The notes beneath the pieces were generated by a model. The model was not told the origin of the DNA. It saw nothing but the letters and a program-made list of their open reading frames with translations, and did no database searches. A DNA stretch of 64,000 nt, taken from contig JAMXDE010000048.1 in assembly GCA_026770025.1 (NCBI GenBank), positions 310,001-374,000 on the forward strand, written 5' to 3'. This document shows positions 1-10,409 of the stretch, one piece after another (positions within the stretch are counted from its first letter, which is position 1; each line of letters begins with the position of its first letter). This DNA is from Craspedostauros australis. Its lineage: Eukaryota; Bacillariophyta; Bacillariophyceae; Mastogloiales; Achnanthaceae. The translations under genes were made by a program, and so were the position numbers.

Positions 1-1676
1 GGAGAGTTGATAGCCTTGTGCTAACAACTGCAGAGAGGGGAAGAAGCGATTCTATCGGAGAGAAGCCCAAACAACCCACAAGGGGCATGCGCGGAGGCAT
101 GTTTCCGTCGATGCGCTTTGGCTCTTCTCCAGCCTTCCTCAGTTTGTATCCCACACATCCTGTGACCGCTGCTGCACTCGTGTGCTGCTACAGCTTCTGT
201 TTTTCTCTCGCCATGACGATTTTCGACGTTGGTACTTGTACGTACTGGCATCGTAAGTCGTACCTCGCCGGCCAGTTTGTACGACCAAGGAACTATTGAG
301 CCTGGTACTTCTGTGGACGCTGGTACTACTTTGGGAACATGGCTGTTCCCGTGTTTGTTCTTGCACGTTGTTGTGTGCTTCTTTCATGAATCAGACAACA
401 AGAATTGGCACGCATACGATATCACATCACAGGCACGAGGGCAACACGACTGAGCGACGCGCGGTCGGATGAACCACAACGATGACGACAACGATAACGA
501 TAACGATAATCACGAGCTATGAGCGACAGCACCACACGTGTCTCTGCTCGTGACATCGCTGGTTGTTCTCGCAAATTCCAAGTGCTCTGTGAGCATCAGC
601 TCTGCTCTACTTGTATTTGTGTGCGTGTGGTGCAGATACATACCGATAAATCCCATGCCGCGGCTTCATTTGGTGGAATGCGTTGCACCCGCCTGGCGAA
701 GTCTTTGCCAGGCTTATCACTGTTGGTCATCACATGAAAGGCGCCTCGTGCCATTGAGTCGCTCGTGGAGGCCATGGGCTATGAACAATGATCGGCGTTG
801 CGGACCCGCGTGATGTTGGCCACTCACAAAACTATCACGGTTGTACCGACGCCGTCATCATGAGCGTTTAGTCTTGGCGCCATTACAGTACCAATATCAA
901 TGCTGATACTGACGCTGATGCTGAGTTGGCGCTCATGTTTGTGTTAGTGTTGGTCTTGATCTTGCGAGACCTTCGAGAAAAAAACAGCATGTTCTTTGTT
1001 GAATCAACTCAGCCCAGTCGTGCAGTAGGTACATACCACCGCATACCAAACCATACCAGCGAGCGTCCACCCGCACATAGGGCTCCTACTCCCATCTCTT
1101 GGAGTATAGCATATGGCGAGGTGTTCATGCTGGCAATGTGTTCATGCTGGCAATGTGTTCATGCGTGCAGCGGCCAATCGGGCGAAAGGGGCAGCATCAC
1201 AACATCACTCGCAGCCAATCAGCCGCAGAGGGTTGGCGATGTCGGACGTCTTCGGAGCCCATCGTGTCACATCACACCACATCACGTCACGTCATGTCGT
1301 GTCATGTCTCTCCGCAGACTGAGACAGCGTACGAACTGCACTCAGCAATAGACTTCACCGTGGCAACGCTGTTTGTTTCCGAACGAGGGTTTTTGTTGCA
1401 GCGACCTCTGGTATCACCTTCATGACCTGTTCTTTTGAGCCTCCGGCAATTCGACCTTTCCATGAGTTTCGAGGCAAAGACATCCCCGACTCAGCAATTG
1501 TTGTCTCGATTCATTTCCACGCGTGTCCTCACAAAACGCGAGTCGACTGCCATCAACACTTCGCTCGTCACAATCGATTGACTCCTTGACTTGACTCACC
1601 CTACTATTATGAAGTTAATGCTTCTAAATTGCGTAGTTACAGTGTTGTAGTGCATCTGCCTTCGTTTTTGTAGATC
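1..1676. other. Gene-free stretch at window start
   Basis: I see no recognisable coding region here. Open frames are short, overlap on both strands and lack domain-like composition. The stretch contains simple repeats, including a 17-bp tandem unit at 1121-1164 and a cat/cac/gtc-rich tract around 1259-1310. Part of an unseen gene could reach in from the left, but nothing supports this. Confidence 0.5.
1121..1164. repeat. 17-bp tandem repeat, about 2.6 copies
   Basis: The unit gtgttcatgctggcaat starts at 1121 and 1138 and begins a third time at 1155 before diverging. The first two copies are identical, which points to recent slippage or duplication. No function is evident. Confidence 0.85.
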
Positions 1677-3613
1677 TCAGGTACCTGCATTGGAGTGCGT
1701 CTGGGTCCAGTTTCCTTCTTTGCTCCTTTGCATTTGGGTTGCGAGTTCGTCATTTCTCGTTTGTCTTTCTGCATTGCTTCGCATCGGGTATCGTAGCGTT
1801 TGGCAAGTCGTTTCTTCCTCTTGTTCGCCTCCGAGGCTGTCCACCATGAACTTGATTTCGGTTAGATCCATGTTTCCCACTACATCAGAGTGAAAATGTT
1901 GCACGTTCGGTATTGGATATTTGAGCGCGCATTCAGTCTTTCCTCTCGGTGATGTCTTTGTTGTTCCTGTCTCTTCTTCATCATCTTTGTCAAGGATCAT
2001 GGCTGACAAAACTTCCACCCCAGTTGGCTTGCCCTGTTTGTTGGATATCAGCATGTAACATTTCCGAACATTCATATCTTTGCCCCCACACTCACAAACA
2101 AATTGATCACCTCCCTTGTATATCACAAGTGCACAAGTCACTTTGGAATGGTGCATGTGCGCCTGGGCAACTTTGGTGAGTGGGGATTGTTTCCAGCAGA
2201 GCAATGCTGCATCCCATATCTTGTCTGGAGCCAGAACTTGACTCCCTTTCAATGCATCTTGCTGACCTGGGACATGCCAAGACATTGCTGGAAAGATGCA
2301 TTCATCCTTCACATTTGTGATGTGTGAGTTGGGTGGCTGTCTCCGAAGATGCCATCCTTGGTGCCCGAATTTGGTTCCAAGCAACTCTTGCATTTCTCCA
2401 TCTTGATGTGGACCTGCTCCATCCATTTGATAGTGCACTACCACCTTTCTTGCGGTTGAGTCTGTAACTTGTAGAGCAATTCAATGAAAGGATATCCTTC
2501 TCCGCAAAGTGCTTCTGTGGACTGTGATTTGCCTTTTCCACACCATCTCCTTGCTTCCAGTGATCTCAAGATTGTGGAAGTACGTCTTACCATTCATGTG
2601 GAGAATGTTCTTGGAGATTGGCAGGTGGTGATATGTGCCACTATCTTGATAGACACAGTGGTAAGAGGCTTTTTGCACGAGCATGAAACAACCAAAACAC
2701 TCAAACCTGACCAGATATGCATCACTTCCTTCCACAATTCAATTGCCTTGGGCACAAATGCTGTGGAGGCAATAATCATCATCTTATCCAAGTGGCATTT
2801 GTGGTGCACCCCATGCTGCATGGGTTCAATGCCCAAGGCAGGAAATAGTTTGAAGTTTCGCCGAACCACGATAAACCAAAACCACATCTCGTCCATGTGG
2901 ACCAGAACAACTTGGATCTTGTGGAATTGCTTTGCAAACTCCCAGAACACCCAGAACTCTTTGGGCCAGTTTTACTGCTGTTGTGTAGACTGAGGGTTGA
3001 GGCTTGGTAGGGTTGTGGTGGTTTGATAGGTGTCATTTTCAAGATTTGCGACATGTTTCCGAACTGTGTTGGCAGAGATGATTTGGAGATTGCCGTTGCC
3101 TGTCACCATGTTGGCCAGTGCCAACCACGATGCCACACTGATGCTGGCATGTATGGCACACTTTATTTCACCCAACAGATGCAGTGAGCATTTCTTCCAC
3201 TCATCTGCTTGTTCCTTGGCCGTGTTTCTTGCTTCTGGTGTTGCACAAACCCAGGTGTTGGCAAGGTTGGTCCTGGCCAGCTTCATCCCAATATTCTGTG
3301 CGGCATGCTGCTTGCAGAAAGCATGGTAGGGAGTAAACACCTGGTCTTGCATTGACTGGTTGGTGAGGACTGTATATTTACCTTGTTTCTTTCTTGGACT
3401 ATTGTCTATGTGAATGGTTTGAGCCAGCCATGTTGCAGCATGTGCGAAGCTGGCCCTTGCCTCTGTGCAGGCCTCGCGCTCAGGCAAGCAATTCCACATG
3501 CGGCGAGACATATTTCGGAGAAGTCTGTGGTGGTAACACACACAAGGCAAGTGCTGCATTTGACACGCATGACATAAACACTGAAACGGAAAAGGAGGCA
3601 ACGATGCCAACAA
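1677..3613 (-). pseudogene. Degenerate Tc1/mariner-like transposase (stramenopile type)
   Basis: Conceptual translation of the minus strand gives broken segments matching a DDE/D mariner transposase in order. An N-terminal piece lies at 3613-2972. The first catalytic Asp context HMDEMWFWF lies near 2880 and resembles the family's VDEKWFYL. The segment HHKCHLDKMMI follows (family: KRFITKVMF). The second Asp context QMDGAGPHQD lies near 2425 (family: QQDNAxPH), then GWHLRRQPPNSH near 2350 (family: QPPNSPDLNVLDLGFF), where the expected third acidic residue is replaced. The last piece, 2444-1677, is open for 255 codons and ends in a charged tail. Stops and frameshifts separate the pieces at about 2972, 2594 and 2480, so it cannot make a full protein. 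I found no convincing terminal inverted repeats, so the element boundaries are approximate. The family assignment rests on remembered motifs, not a search. Confidence 0.7.
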
Positions 3614-3691
3614 GCACGAACATGCATGTGGAAGCGTTGAACATTCATTTTAGGTTGTTGTGGATGGAACTGAAAAGCGGAGAGAAACAAG

Positions 3692-3722
3692 CTTCCCGTT
3701 GTGAAAATTTTGCGACGGGAAG
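3692..3722. repeat. Inverted repeat with 8-bp arms and A/T centre
   Basis: CTTCCCGT at 3692-3699 and ACGGGAAG at 3715-3722 form perfect 8-bp arms. The centre between them is itself near-palindromic (GAAAATTTTGC). It lies about 80 bp beyond the N-terminal end of the mariner relic. It could be part of that element's end or an unrelated hairpin. A second inverted pair, TCTAGA/TCTAGA, follows at about 3729-3750. Confidence 0.6.
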
Positions 3723-3730
3723 GCTACTCT

Positions 3731-4699
3731 AGACCATGTATAAGTCTAGACAATCTTGATGACGTCATGGTACGATTACTATGACTTAATCAAGTCCCTC
3801 CAAGATTCAGAGTCGCTGCGAAGCATCGGGGAGGCTTTCCAATCCACGTCACATCCGCGCCAAGCGATAACTCTCTGTTGTGCCCAGGCGTGTTGAAGTT
3901 CGAATGTTGAACGACGATGCGATGACTGGTCGTCCTTTCGTTCTGTTCCACCATCTGGCCTCGTTGGATTTGTGAGTTGTTCCTTGCCACGTCATGCGCC
4001 ACGCAGCACATAGTGAACTGCCTTTTGGGGAGTTGAAAACACACGCACACACAGAGAGACCACGTCATCGCTGTTCGAATATGGTGCACGTCGTCGCCAA
4101 ACTCGGTGACATCCATCTGTGCACAACCTGAATGGAATGTAACCCCAGTAGACAACCAAAGATCGAATTCTTGCCAATCCAAACTTGTTCTCACAGACAT
4201 CAACAGCAACGTCGGCGATAGTAGGAATCTCGCTGATCTGCGTGTCACTGCCCACTCACCTCGGCTGCGTTGGACGATGTTGAGCCACTCCATAGAAGAT
4301 GTTGTGCGGAGACGACATGCATCTATTCTTCCAGCTCCTTCCCCTCCATGTGTTCCTTTCCTTCTGTCTTTCCGTTCTTCTTTCTGCTTGGCATCGCCGC
4401 ATGCGGGACTTCATCCATGTTCCATGTCCGACCTGATCGCCGCCGCGCTTCCGGATTCGTGAAACCAAGATGCAAGTGCAGGTACTTTCGTATCTGCGAT
4501 GCGGTCACTATCACCATCACTGGCCCAACAACGTGCGTGGGTGGGATACTCATGTGCCCACCAACTATGACCATCAAGATGCGATGAGGTCACCATGTCC
4601 GGAAATCGGGTTGCGCAGTCACCATGAATGAGGAAAAGTGTGACGAACGGACGACTCTGCCCTCGTTCTCATTGCAGCACCGCACCGTCAGCGGACTAA
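3731..4699. other. Spacer upstream of the transporter
   Basis: There is no convincing gene. Open frames up to 167 codons on the minus strand (3790-4293) lack motifs and have ordinary random composition. One TGACGTCA palindrome lies at 3760-3767. Confidence 0.45.
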
Positions 4700-4760
4700 T
4701 GACGTCAATCGGAATGTCGCACCGGAGAAGATGGAAGAAATAAACATATGTGTGACGTCA
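4700..4760 (+). promoter_or_regulatory. Paired CRE-like TGACGTCA sites upstream of the FNT gene
   Basis: Two perfect TGACGTCA palindromes, the core recognised by CREB/bZIP proteins, lie at 4700-4707 and 4753-4760. They are 53 bp apart and about 480-540 bp before the transporter ATG. Established knowledge: in Phaeodactylum, TGACGT-type CO2/cAMP-responsive elements control plastid carbonic anhydrase genes. That these sites control the transporter is inference from position. The leader just before the ATG (about 5100-5237) is A/C-rich, as is usual for 5' UTRs in this window. Confidence 0.45.
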
Positions 4761-5237
4761 GTCTTGACACACTGCGAGATAAATAGTATATATTTGAAGG
4801 AGGTGACACGAGGAACATTGAATTTGCACATTGCTTACGTCATGGATTTGCGTCTTGTCACAAAACCAAACCTGTCCAGTGTTCGTCCACGCGGATGCGG
4901 GCGCGGGCGTGGATGTCTCGGAAAAAACGAACTTTGGGGCCACGCAGTGTCGCCTGTTTCCTTCATCTTGTGCCTGGTGTCTTGTGCGTATGCCGGATGC
5001 GTGTGTTGTGGGTACTGTTGGTACTGTCGGTGCGGATGCTGTCGGTTCAATCGGTATCGGTGTTGCTGTTGCCTCGTCCGTTTCCTCATCTGATCATAAT
5101 TTGAACAATCGACACATCCAACAAGCAAACCGAAACAACGCAACGCAAAGCAACCACAATCACACGGAAGCAAAACGACATCAGCAGCCAACAGCAACGC
5201 ACTCACATTTCGTCACCAATATACTGCCACCATCACC

Positions 5238-6428
5238 ATGCCATCCTCCACAATGACCAAAGCCGCGACAATGGCGGCAATCCTGCTCGCGGGAAGCATC
5301 GAGGCATTCTCGCCAAGCACAGGAGCCGCACGAATGGAGCTGAGACGCCAGCAGGTGGTCCTGTCCGCCATGGGCAAAGACCCAAAGAACGAACGCTCCA
5401 AGAAGCAGCGCTCCAAGAACGCGCCCCTGAACGCGTACGTCGACATGAACGACCCAATTGCCTTCGGAGAGGCCTCCAAGGGCGATGCCACCAAGACCGT
5501 GGGATCCCTCGAGTCTGCCTACCAGCTCCCTACCGTCGAACACCCGCCAGTTCGCGACGAGAGAGTTGCAAAAGTCAACGGCGGAGCCGTCGCGGTTGCC
5601 GCTGACCCTCCGATGGAGTTCAACGCCAAGGACTTCAGCATGCTGCACACACCGGCCGAGGCCTTCCAGATCCTCGCCGAGAAGGGTGAGGCCAACGGCA
5701 ACGCATCCACCCTCAAGACCGTCATCTCCGCCGTCTACGGAGGCATGTGCGTGGGCATGGGAGGCATGCTGTCCCTCGCCATCGCCGGCAACATGGGAGG
5801 CGTCGCCATCACCAACCCAGGCCTCGCCAAGTTCGTCTTCGCGGCCCTCTTCCCCGTCAACCTCTTCGTCTGCCTGCTCACCGGTGGACAGCTCTTCACG
5901 GGCAATACCGCCAACATGATGGCCGCCTACTTCGAGAAGAAGGTCACCATGAAGCAGGTCGTGCGCAACTGGCTCCTCTCCTTCTCCTCCAACTTCGTGG
6001 GCTGCGCCACTTTCGCCGGTCTGTGCAAGTACTGCGGCGTGCTGGCTGGCGGAGCTGCCACCATGGCCTCTGGTCTCGTTGGTGCCAAGACCTCGATGGC
6101 CTTCGGTCCCATCTTCGTCAAGGCCCTGCTGTGCAACTGGCTCGTCTGCCTCGCCGTCTATCTGTCCATGCAGTCCAAGGACATGGCAGGCAAGTACGTC
6201 GGCATCTTCCTTCCAATCTCCGCCTTCGTCTCCATCGGCTTCGAGCACTCCGTCGCCAACATGTTCCTCCTGCCAGCGGGTCTTCTTGGATCCGCCACCG
6301 GCATCAGCTTCAAGACGGCGCTCATCAAGAACATGCTGCCAGTCACCCTGGGCAACGCCGTTGGAGGTGCAGTCATGGTCGCCGCCATGCTCTCCTTCAT
6401 GTTCGGACGCCTTGGCGAGAACCACTAA
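5238..6428 (+). CDS. Plastid-targeted formate/nitrite transporter (FNT family, NAR1-like)
   Basis: A 396-residue, single-exon membrane transporter of the FocA/NirC/NAR1 family, which moves small monovalent anions such as nitrite or formate. The N-terminus is hydrophobic and ends SIEA|FSPS, with Phe24 just after the predicted cleavage, followed by a basic transit-like stretch. This is the ASAFAP-type signal for secondary plastids, so a plastid-envelope nitrite (or formate) carrier is the best inference. About 130 extra residues precede the FNT core. Family signatures in order: LTGGQLFTGNT at 214-224, CNWLVCLA at 299-306, GFEHSVANMF at 334-343 with the conserved pore His337, and NMLPVTLGNAVGG at 365-377. 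Six hydrophobic segments fit. The ATG at 5238 follows catcacc and directly begins the signal. Codons are strongly C-ending, which suggests high expression and also creates a long spurious antisense frame. Substrate cannot be told from sequence. Confidence 0.9.
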   Translation: MPSSTMTKAATMAAILLAGSIEAFSPSTGAARMELRRQQVVLSAMGKDPKNERSKKQRSKNAPLNAYVDMNDPIAFGEASKGDATKTVGSLESAYQLPTVEHPPVRDERVAKVNGGAVAVAADPPMEFNAKDFSMLHTPAEAFQILAEKGEANGNASTLKTVISAVYGGMCVGMGGMLSLAIAGNMGGVAITNPGLAKFVFAALFPVNLFVCLLTGGQLFTGNTANMMAAYFEKKVTMKQVVRNWLLSFSSNFVGCATFAGLCKYCGVLAGGAATMASGLVGAKTSMAFGPIFVKALLCNWLVCLAVYLSMQSKDMAGKYVGIFLPISAFVSIGFEHSVANMFLLPAGLLGSATGISFKTALIKNMLPVTLGNAVGGAVMVAAMLSFMFGRLGENH

Positions 6429-7623
6429 GCGCGCAACAACGCGTGCATCTGCAGAGGCTCTACATTCTCTGCATGAAACCTGCACATAGCTTCGAGTACT
6501 CTTGAGTAGAGTACCACATTCTACCATGACCTACCACATCTACACAGACACAGACACAACATCCATCCATCCATCCATCCACCATACAACCACCCACACA
6601 CAAACACCAAAACACACACACACGTTGCCAGCATTCAATCTCCTCACGATGGACAACCATGAACATCGCAATGATTTCGCGAGGCGCAAGACACCTCATG
6701 ATCTGCTCCGCATTTTTCTACAAGTGGCAACGACAGCATCGACACAGCAACATTGCAAAGACACAAACACAACACAACACTACATACACATTCACTCACT
6801 CACACAAGACAGGCGCAAGACCAACACACTGATACCATCGCACGGTACATGTGCACAGAGCACACTTCCTTTGGGCTGATTGGAAGGAGGCCATTTTCGT
6901 GAACGGCCTCCTGACAACCTCTCCGCTCAAGGCTTGCAGGCCCCAATCGTGATCCTCACACTTACGCACACCACATTTCACGATAGAGTACCTCCTCGGA
7001 ACACCATAGACAACAAGTAAGATAGTGACATTATGATTACCCATGCCAACGTACTCTTAGCTCGCACTCCACTCAAGTGATCGCAGTCTAAATCTCATAA
7101 GAATGATGACCACAGTGTGCTTGCACAATCGAGATGATGCGGAGCCGACGAAGAATACCATTCAAGAGCCTATGTACGACTTGCGACTATGTCGACAGTG
7201 ATGATGTCATCAAAGGCCACTCGGTTTTTTCAATTGATTCGGATTGTTTGGAGTTGTGTTTGTTTGCGCGTGTTTGTGGCATCAACTTCTCTTCTTGGTT
7301 GTGTCACGAATCGTCCATTCCCGCCGATTTCAATCTTGTTCATTGATGATTCGACAAAGTCGATCAGTTGACATCGTGTGCCGATTGGTCATCTTCAACC
7401 AGAACGGCCCACATGTCACATCCATCAACACACGCACGAAGGAGACTTCATCGGGAGGAACAAATACCGAAAGACGAGGAGGCAGAAGAAGGCGTTGCCG
7501 CTGACGGATTCGAATCCTCGCGCTCTGTCCACGAAGTGGAGTGAAGCACTCTCCATCGAATCTGCGTCGCAGAAACGCCGATCATCTTTCAGCATTTTCA
7601 TACGCACAGAATGCGCAAAGAAC
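6429..7623. other. Spacer with microsatellites and a 3' hairpin
   Basis: There is no gene. The stretch holds GTACTC (6496-6501) and GAGTAC (6509-6514), which form a small hairpin about 70 bp after the transporter stop. It also holds an (atcc) run at 6561-6581 and CA-rich simple sequence to about 6625. The frame of the next gene is open from 7378, but those first codons look like leader, not protein. Confidence 0.5.
6494..6514. repeat. GAGTACTC palindrome / hairpin in transporter 3' region
   Basis: GAGTACTC at 6494-6501 is an 8-bp palindrome. GTACTC at 6496-6501 pairs with GAGTAC at 6509-6514 across a 7-nt loop. The same octamer recurs at 12686, 13255, 27838 and 28959, more often than about once as expected in 64 kb. 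Role unknown. Confidence 0.5.
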
Positions 7624-9039
7624 ATGAGTAGAGCAGACGCAATGAGAGCAACGATCCACTCCCGTTCTGTCTTCCGTCTCCCACTCATCGGAACGCTGTT
7701 CTTCATCTCCCAGACGTTCATCTCGTTCCCCTCCTCGGCCTCAGGCTTCAGCATCGCCATGACGTCGTCTCCCGCTGCAACACCTGCGACGCCCGCAGGC
7801 TGGAAGACCACGCAACGCAGCAGCGCGGCATCGATGTCCGCCATCTCCGATGACAGCGACGCCCTGCGAGACCGCACGCAGGCCATGAACCAACGCGCAT
7901 CGTCGATGCAGCCATTCACGGTATCGGAGCTGGACGGCGTCCTGCACAGCATCCAGAATGTCTATCCCTCCGATTGCGACCTCGACTCGGATGCGTTGCG
8001 CAGCCTGCTGTCGGACGTGGCGCACGTCTCCCACAAGGATTGGGCCGTGACGGGCGCCAACAGCGAGAAGCTGCAGTCCATCCTGCTGCCGTCCATGCAG
8101 ACCGACGCGGCGCGGCAGCTGTGCGATCGCATCCGGACGGAAGGCAATTGGGATGGCGCCGTCGAGCACAGGCGTGACAGTTCTGACGGCGAGCCTTGGG
8201 CCGTGCTCGTCACGGGCGTCAACGGCATTCGCAAGACGACGAGCATGTACCAGGATTGGTTTCCGGACCTTCTGCAGGAGGCGCTGGTGTGTCCGCCCAC
8301 CGCGGGTACCGACAAGGATGATGCAGCAATCCCAACGTCCAGCCTGCCGTGCGGATCCAACGGTTTCTTCCGTCAGTTGGATCACATGATCGCGACGCTG
8401 TGCAACGAGGACTTTCTGCAGCTGTACGCACTGACGGCAAAGAAGATGGGCCTGTCATTGCAACAATCTAACAACGATGATGCTGATGCCACGCCGCAAC
8501 CACCGAAGGAGATCGTGCAATCCTATTCCGACCTCAAGGCCGCCATCTTCACGCGCTACCGCACCTTGTCCGAACTCTTCGGAGTCGCGTTGCTGCGACA
8601 TGCCCAGAAGGAATCCCTCAATTGCATGCTGGAGACGTCGGGCAGGGACGTCGCCATGTTCCATTACGTCGACACCTTCTTCCCAACGAACTACCGCAAG
8701 CTCGCGCTGCATTTCCAGATCAACGACCTGACGCAGGCGCAGACCTCCGTCGACGCACGCATGGTGAAGGAGATTCAGACCGGCATCGTGGCCATGCGCA
8801 GCGGCGACACGAAGCAGATCATTTTGGCCAACGCCGGCGGCCCGTACGGATCGGAGGTGTTGGCGGGCGTGCAGAAGGCGTCGGATCAGGTCTGGAAGGA
8901 TGAGGTCGTGTCCGACAACGTCGGCAAGGATTGGTACAAGGCTACGATTCAGATCAATGCCTATGGCGATCAACCGTGGACGGCGCAGGCCGTGTGTCCG
9001 GATGGGACTTTGGGCACCGTTCATCCCTTTGTTCGCTGA
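7624..9039 (+). CDS. P-loop NTPase-like protein with plastid-type presequence
   Basis: A 471-residue protein from the ATG at 7624 (next ATG 7642). The frame is open further upstream, but only these starts place a signal peptide at the N-terminus. That peptide is a hydrophobic stretch ending SSASG|FSIA, with Phe at +1 as in ASAFAP plastid signals. Around residues 195-206 the segment VLVTGVNGIRKTTS resembles a Walker A loop with Lys204, but Arg203 stands where Gly is normal. Later, CMLETSGRDVAMFHYVD resembles the substrate segment of zeta-toxin-like or small-molecule P-loop kinases, and IILANAGGPYG is a further Gly-rich loop. A kinase-like role in the plastid is only an inference. I do not recognise a named family with certainty. 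It is a stand-alone gene about 1.2 kb after the transporter. Confidence 0.75.
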   Translation: MSRADAMRATIHSRSVFRLPLIGTLFFISQTFISFPSSASGFSIAMTSSPAATPATPAGWKTTQRSSAASMSAISDDSDALRDRTQAMNQRASSMQPFTVSELDGVLHSIQNVYPSDCDLDSDALRSLLSDVAHVSHKDWAVTGANSEKLQSILLPSMQTDAARQLCDRIRTEGNWDGAVEHRRDSSDGEPWAVLVTGVNGIRKTTSMYQDWFPDLLQEALVCPPTAGTDKDDAAIPTSSLPCGSNGFFRQLDHMIATLCNEDFLQLYALTAKKMGLSLQQSNNDDADATPQPPKEIVQSYSDLKAAIFTRYRTLSELFGVALLRHAQKESLNCMLETSGRDVAMFHYVDTFFPTNYRKLALHFQINDLTQAQTSVDARMVKEIQTGIVAMRSGDTKQIILANAGGPYGSEVLAGVQKASDQVWKDEVVSDNVGKDWYKATIQINAYGDQPWTAQAVCPDGTLGTVHPFVR

Positions 9040-10409
9040 TTCAACAAATACAGCACATATGCTCTACGTAAGCAGAGTACATGAAATAAGAGTACGAGCA
9101 TTTATGCCTTGGTGAATCATACTAATAGTTGCAATTTCTTATCTCTCGTATCCATCGGGACAGGTCGCTTCTTTCGTTGGCCCCATCCCAGCAGCTGACA
9201 GAATATCTTCTCCCTCTCAACCACGCAAATGCCTGCATTCCACCGTGTCACTAAGTCTTCAGGTTCCTCGTTCCTTTCATTGACGTCAGAAGCAATCGTC
9301 CCCATCCCGTCGAGTGCTGACTTTCTTGCCAAAGAACGGCTGCGCCCCATCCAAACAACCGCATTGAAATGAATGCTTGCCACTGGCAGTTCGATTATCC
9401 TTTGGGTGTCGCCAGCCAATCCAAACGCAGCACAGCAAATTGAATATGACTATTCAATGCGGTACTCGCTTCGCCGCCCGCACGCTAATGCTTGTGTTTC
9501 TCTCCTGTTGTCCACCACCGTCATACCATGCAGTTTCTTCTCATATTCCCTTATTCTCTTTCTATCTCACCATCAACCAATGCTCCTCATCCTCGTTGCC
9601 GTGGGCCTGTGCGCCTTCTGTGTCAAAACTCGTCACCTGATGAGACCGTCCTCGAGCAGCGCGTTTGCAACGCTACCGTCGTTTTTCTGGACCTGCGCAG
9701 ACAAAACAGACTAACCATGTACATTGCATAAGCTCCCAGATGCGAAGAAACGAAACACGGATGCGCAGGGACGGACACCACACCTCTGCTTGTCGGTAAG
9801 AGCGGCGCCCTGTGTTGCCGCATAATTGTGCGCCAGGCTTGAGTAGCATGGATGTGGACGCAGATGTGGAACGGAAAGGGCCCCAACGCAGGTGACGGAT
9901 GCACCACCATATTCTGGTGTGTGTGACAAGGCAATGATGAGGCAGGACTGTGCCCCAACAGCACCAACGTCGCTGCTGCGTTGGATCATCGGAATGGATG
10001 TGACCAGGAAGTGGCGCAAGCACAAACCGCAGGAAGCGCGAAGATTCCACCTATCCCGTAAGGTCGTGAATTGGTTTCGGCGATACTCGTGACTAAGTGT
10101 ACCACGTCTGAGATACCTCATGAGAAAGGCATGATTTGTTGCCAAAGGATCGACCATGGCGAGAGCGAGCGCAACGGCTCGGCGGCAGTCGTCTCACTGT
10201 GCGTGCTGGTGCAGCAACAAAGGACGCAAGTCACTACATCCAGGGTGCTTCTCTCTCTCCATTCCATCCACGTTGCATCCACGTTGCATCCTCATTGCAT
10301 CTACGCGGCATCCAAACACACGCGCAGACACATGACATGAACGACTGGCCCGTTGACTGACGTTGACTGACCTTGGCTCACGTTGACGCACAACGGCTTG
10401 CCGGCAGTC
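9040..10409. other. Spacer without recognisable gene
   Basis: I see only short, mutually overlapping open frames. A TGACGTCA palindrome lies at 9281-9288. Just before the next gene there is a repetitive leader with catccacgttgcatc units (about 10265-10300). Confidence 0.45.

Noticed and set aside
2484-2993. 169-codon plus-strand open frame
   Set aside because: It is the complement of the mariner relic, whose minus-strand reading shows catalytic motifs.
5181-6527. 448-codon minus-strand open frame covering the transporter
   Set aside because: It is exactly antisense to a gene with strong C-ending codon bias, which removes stops on the opposite strand. Its composition (Glu, Gly, Asp and His runs) is typical of such shadows.
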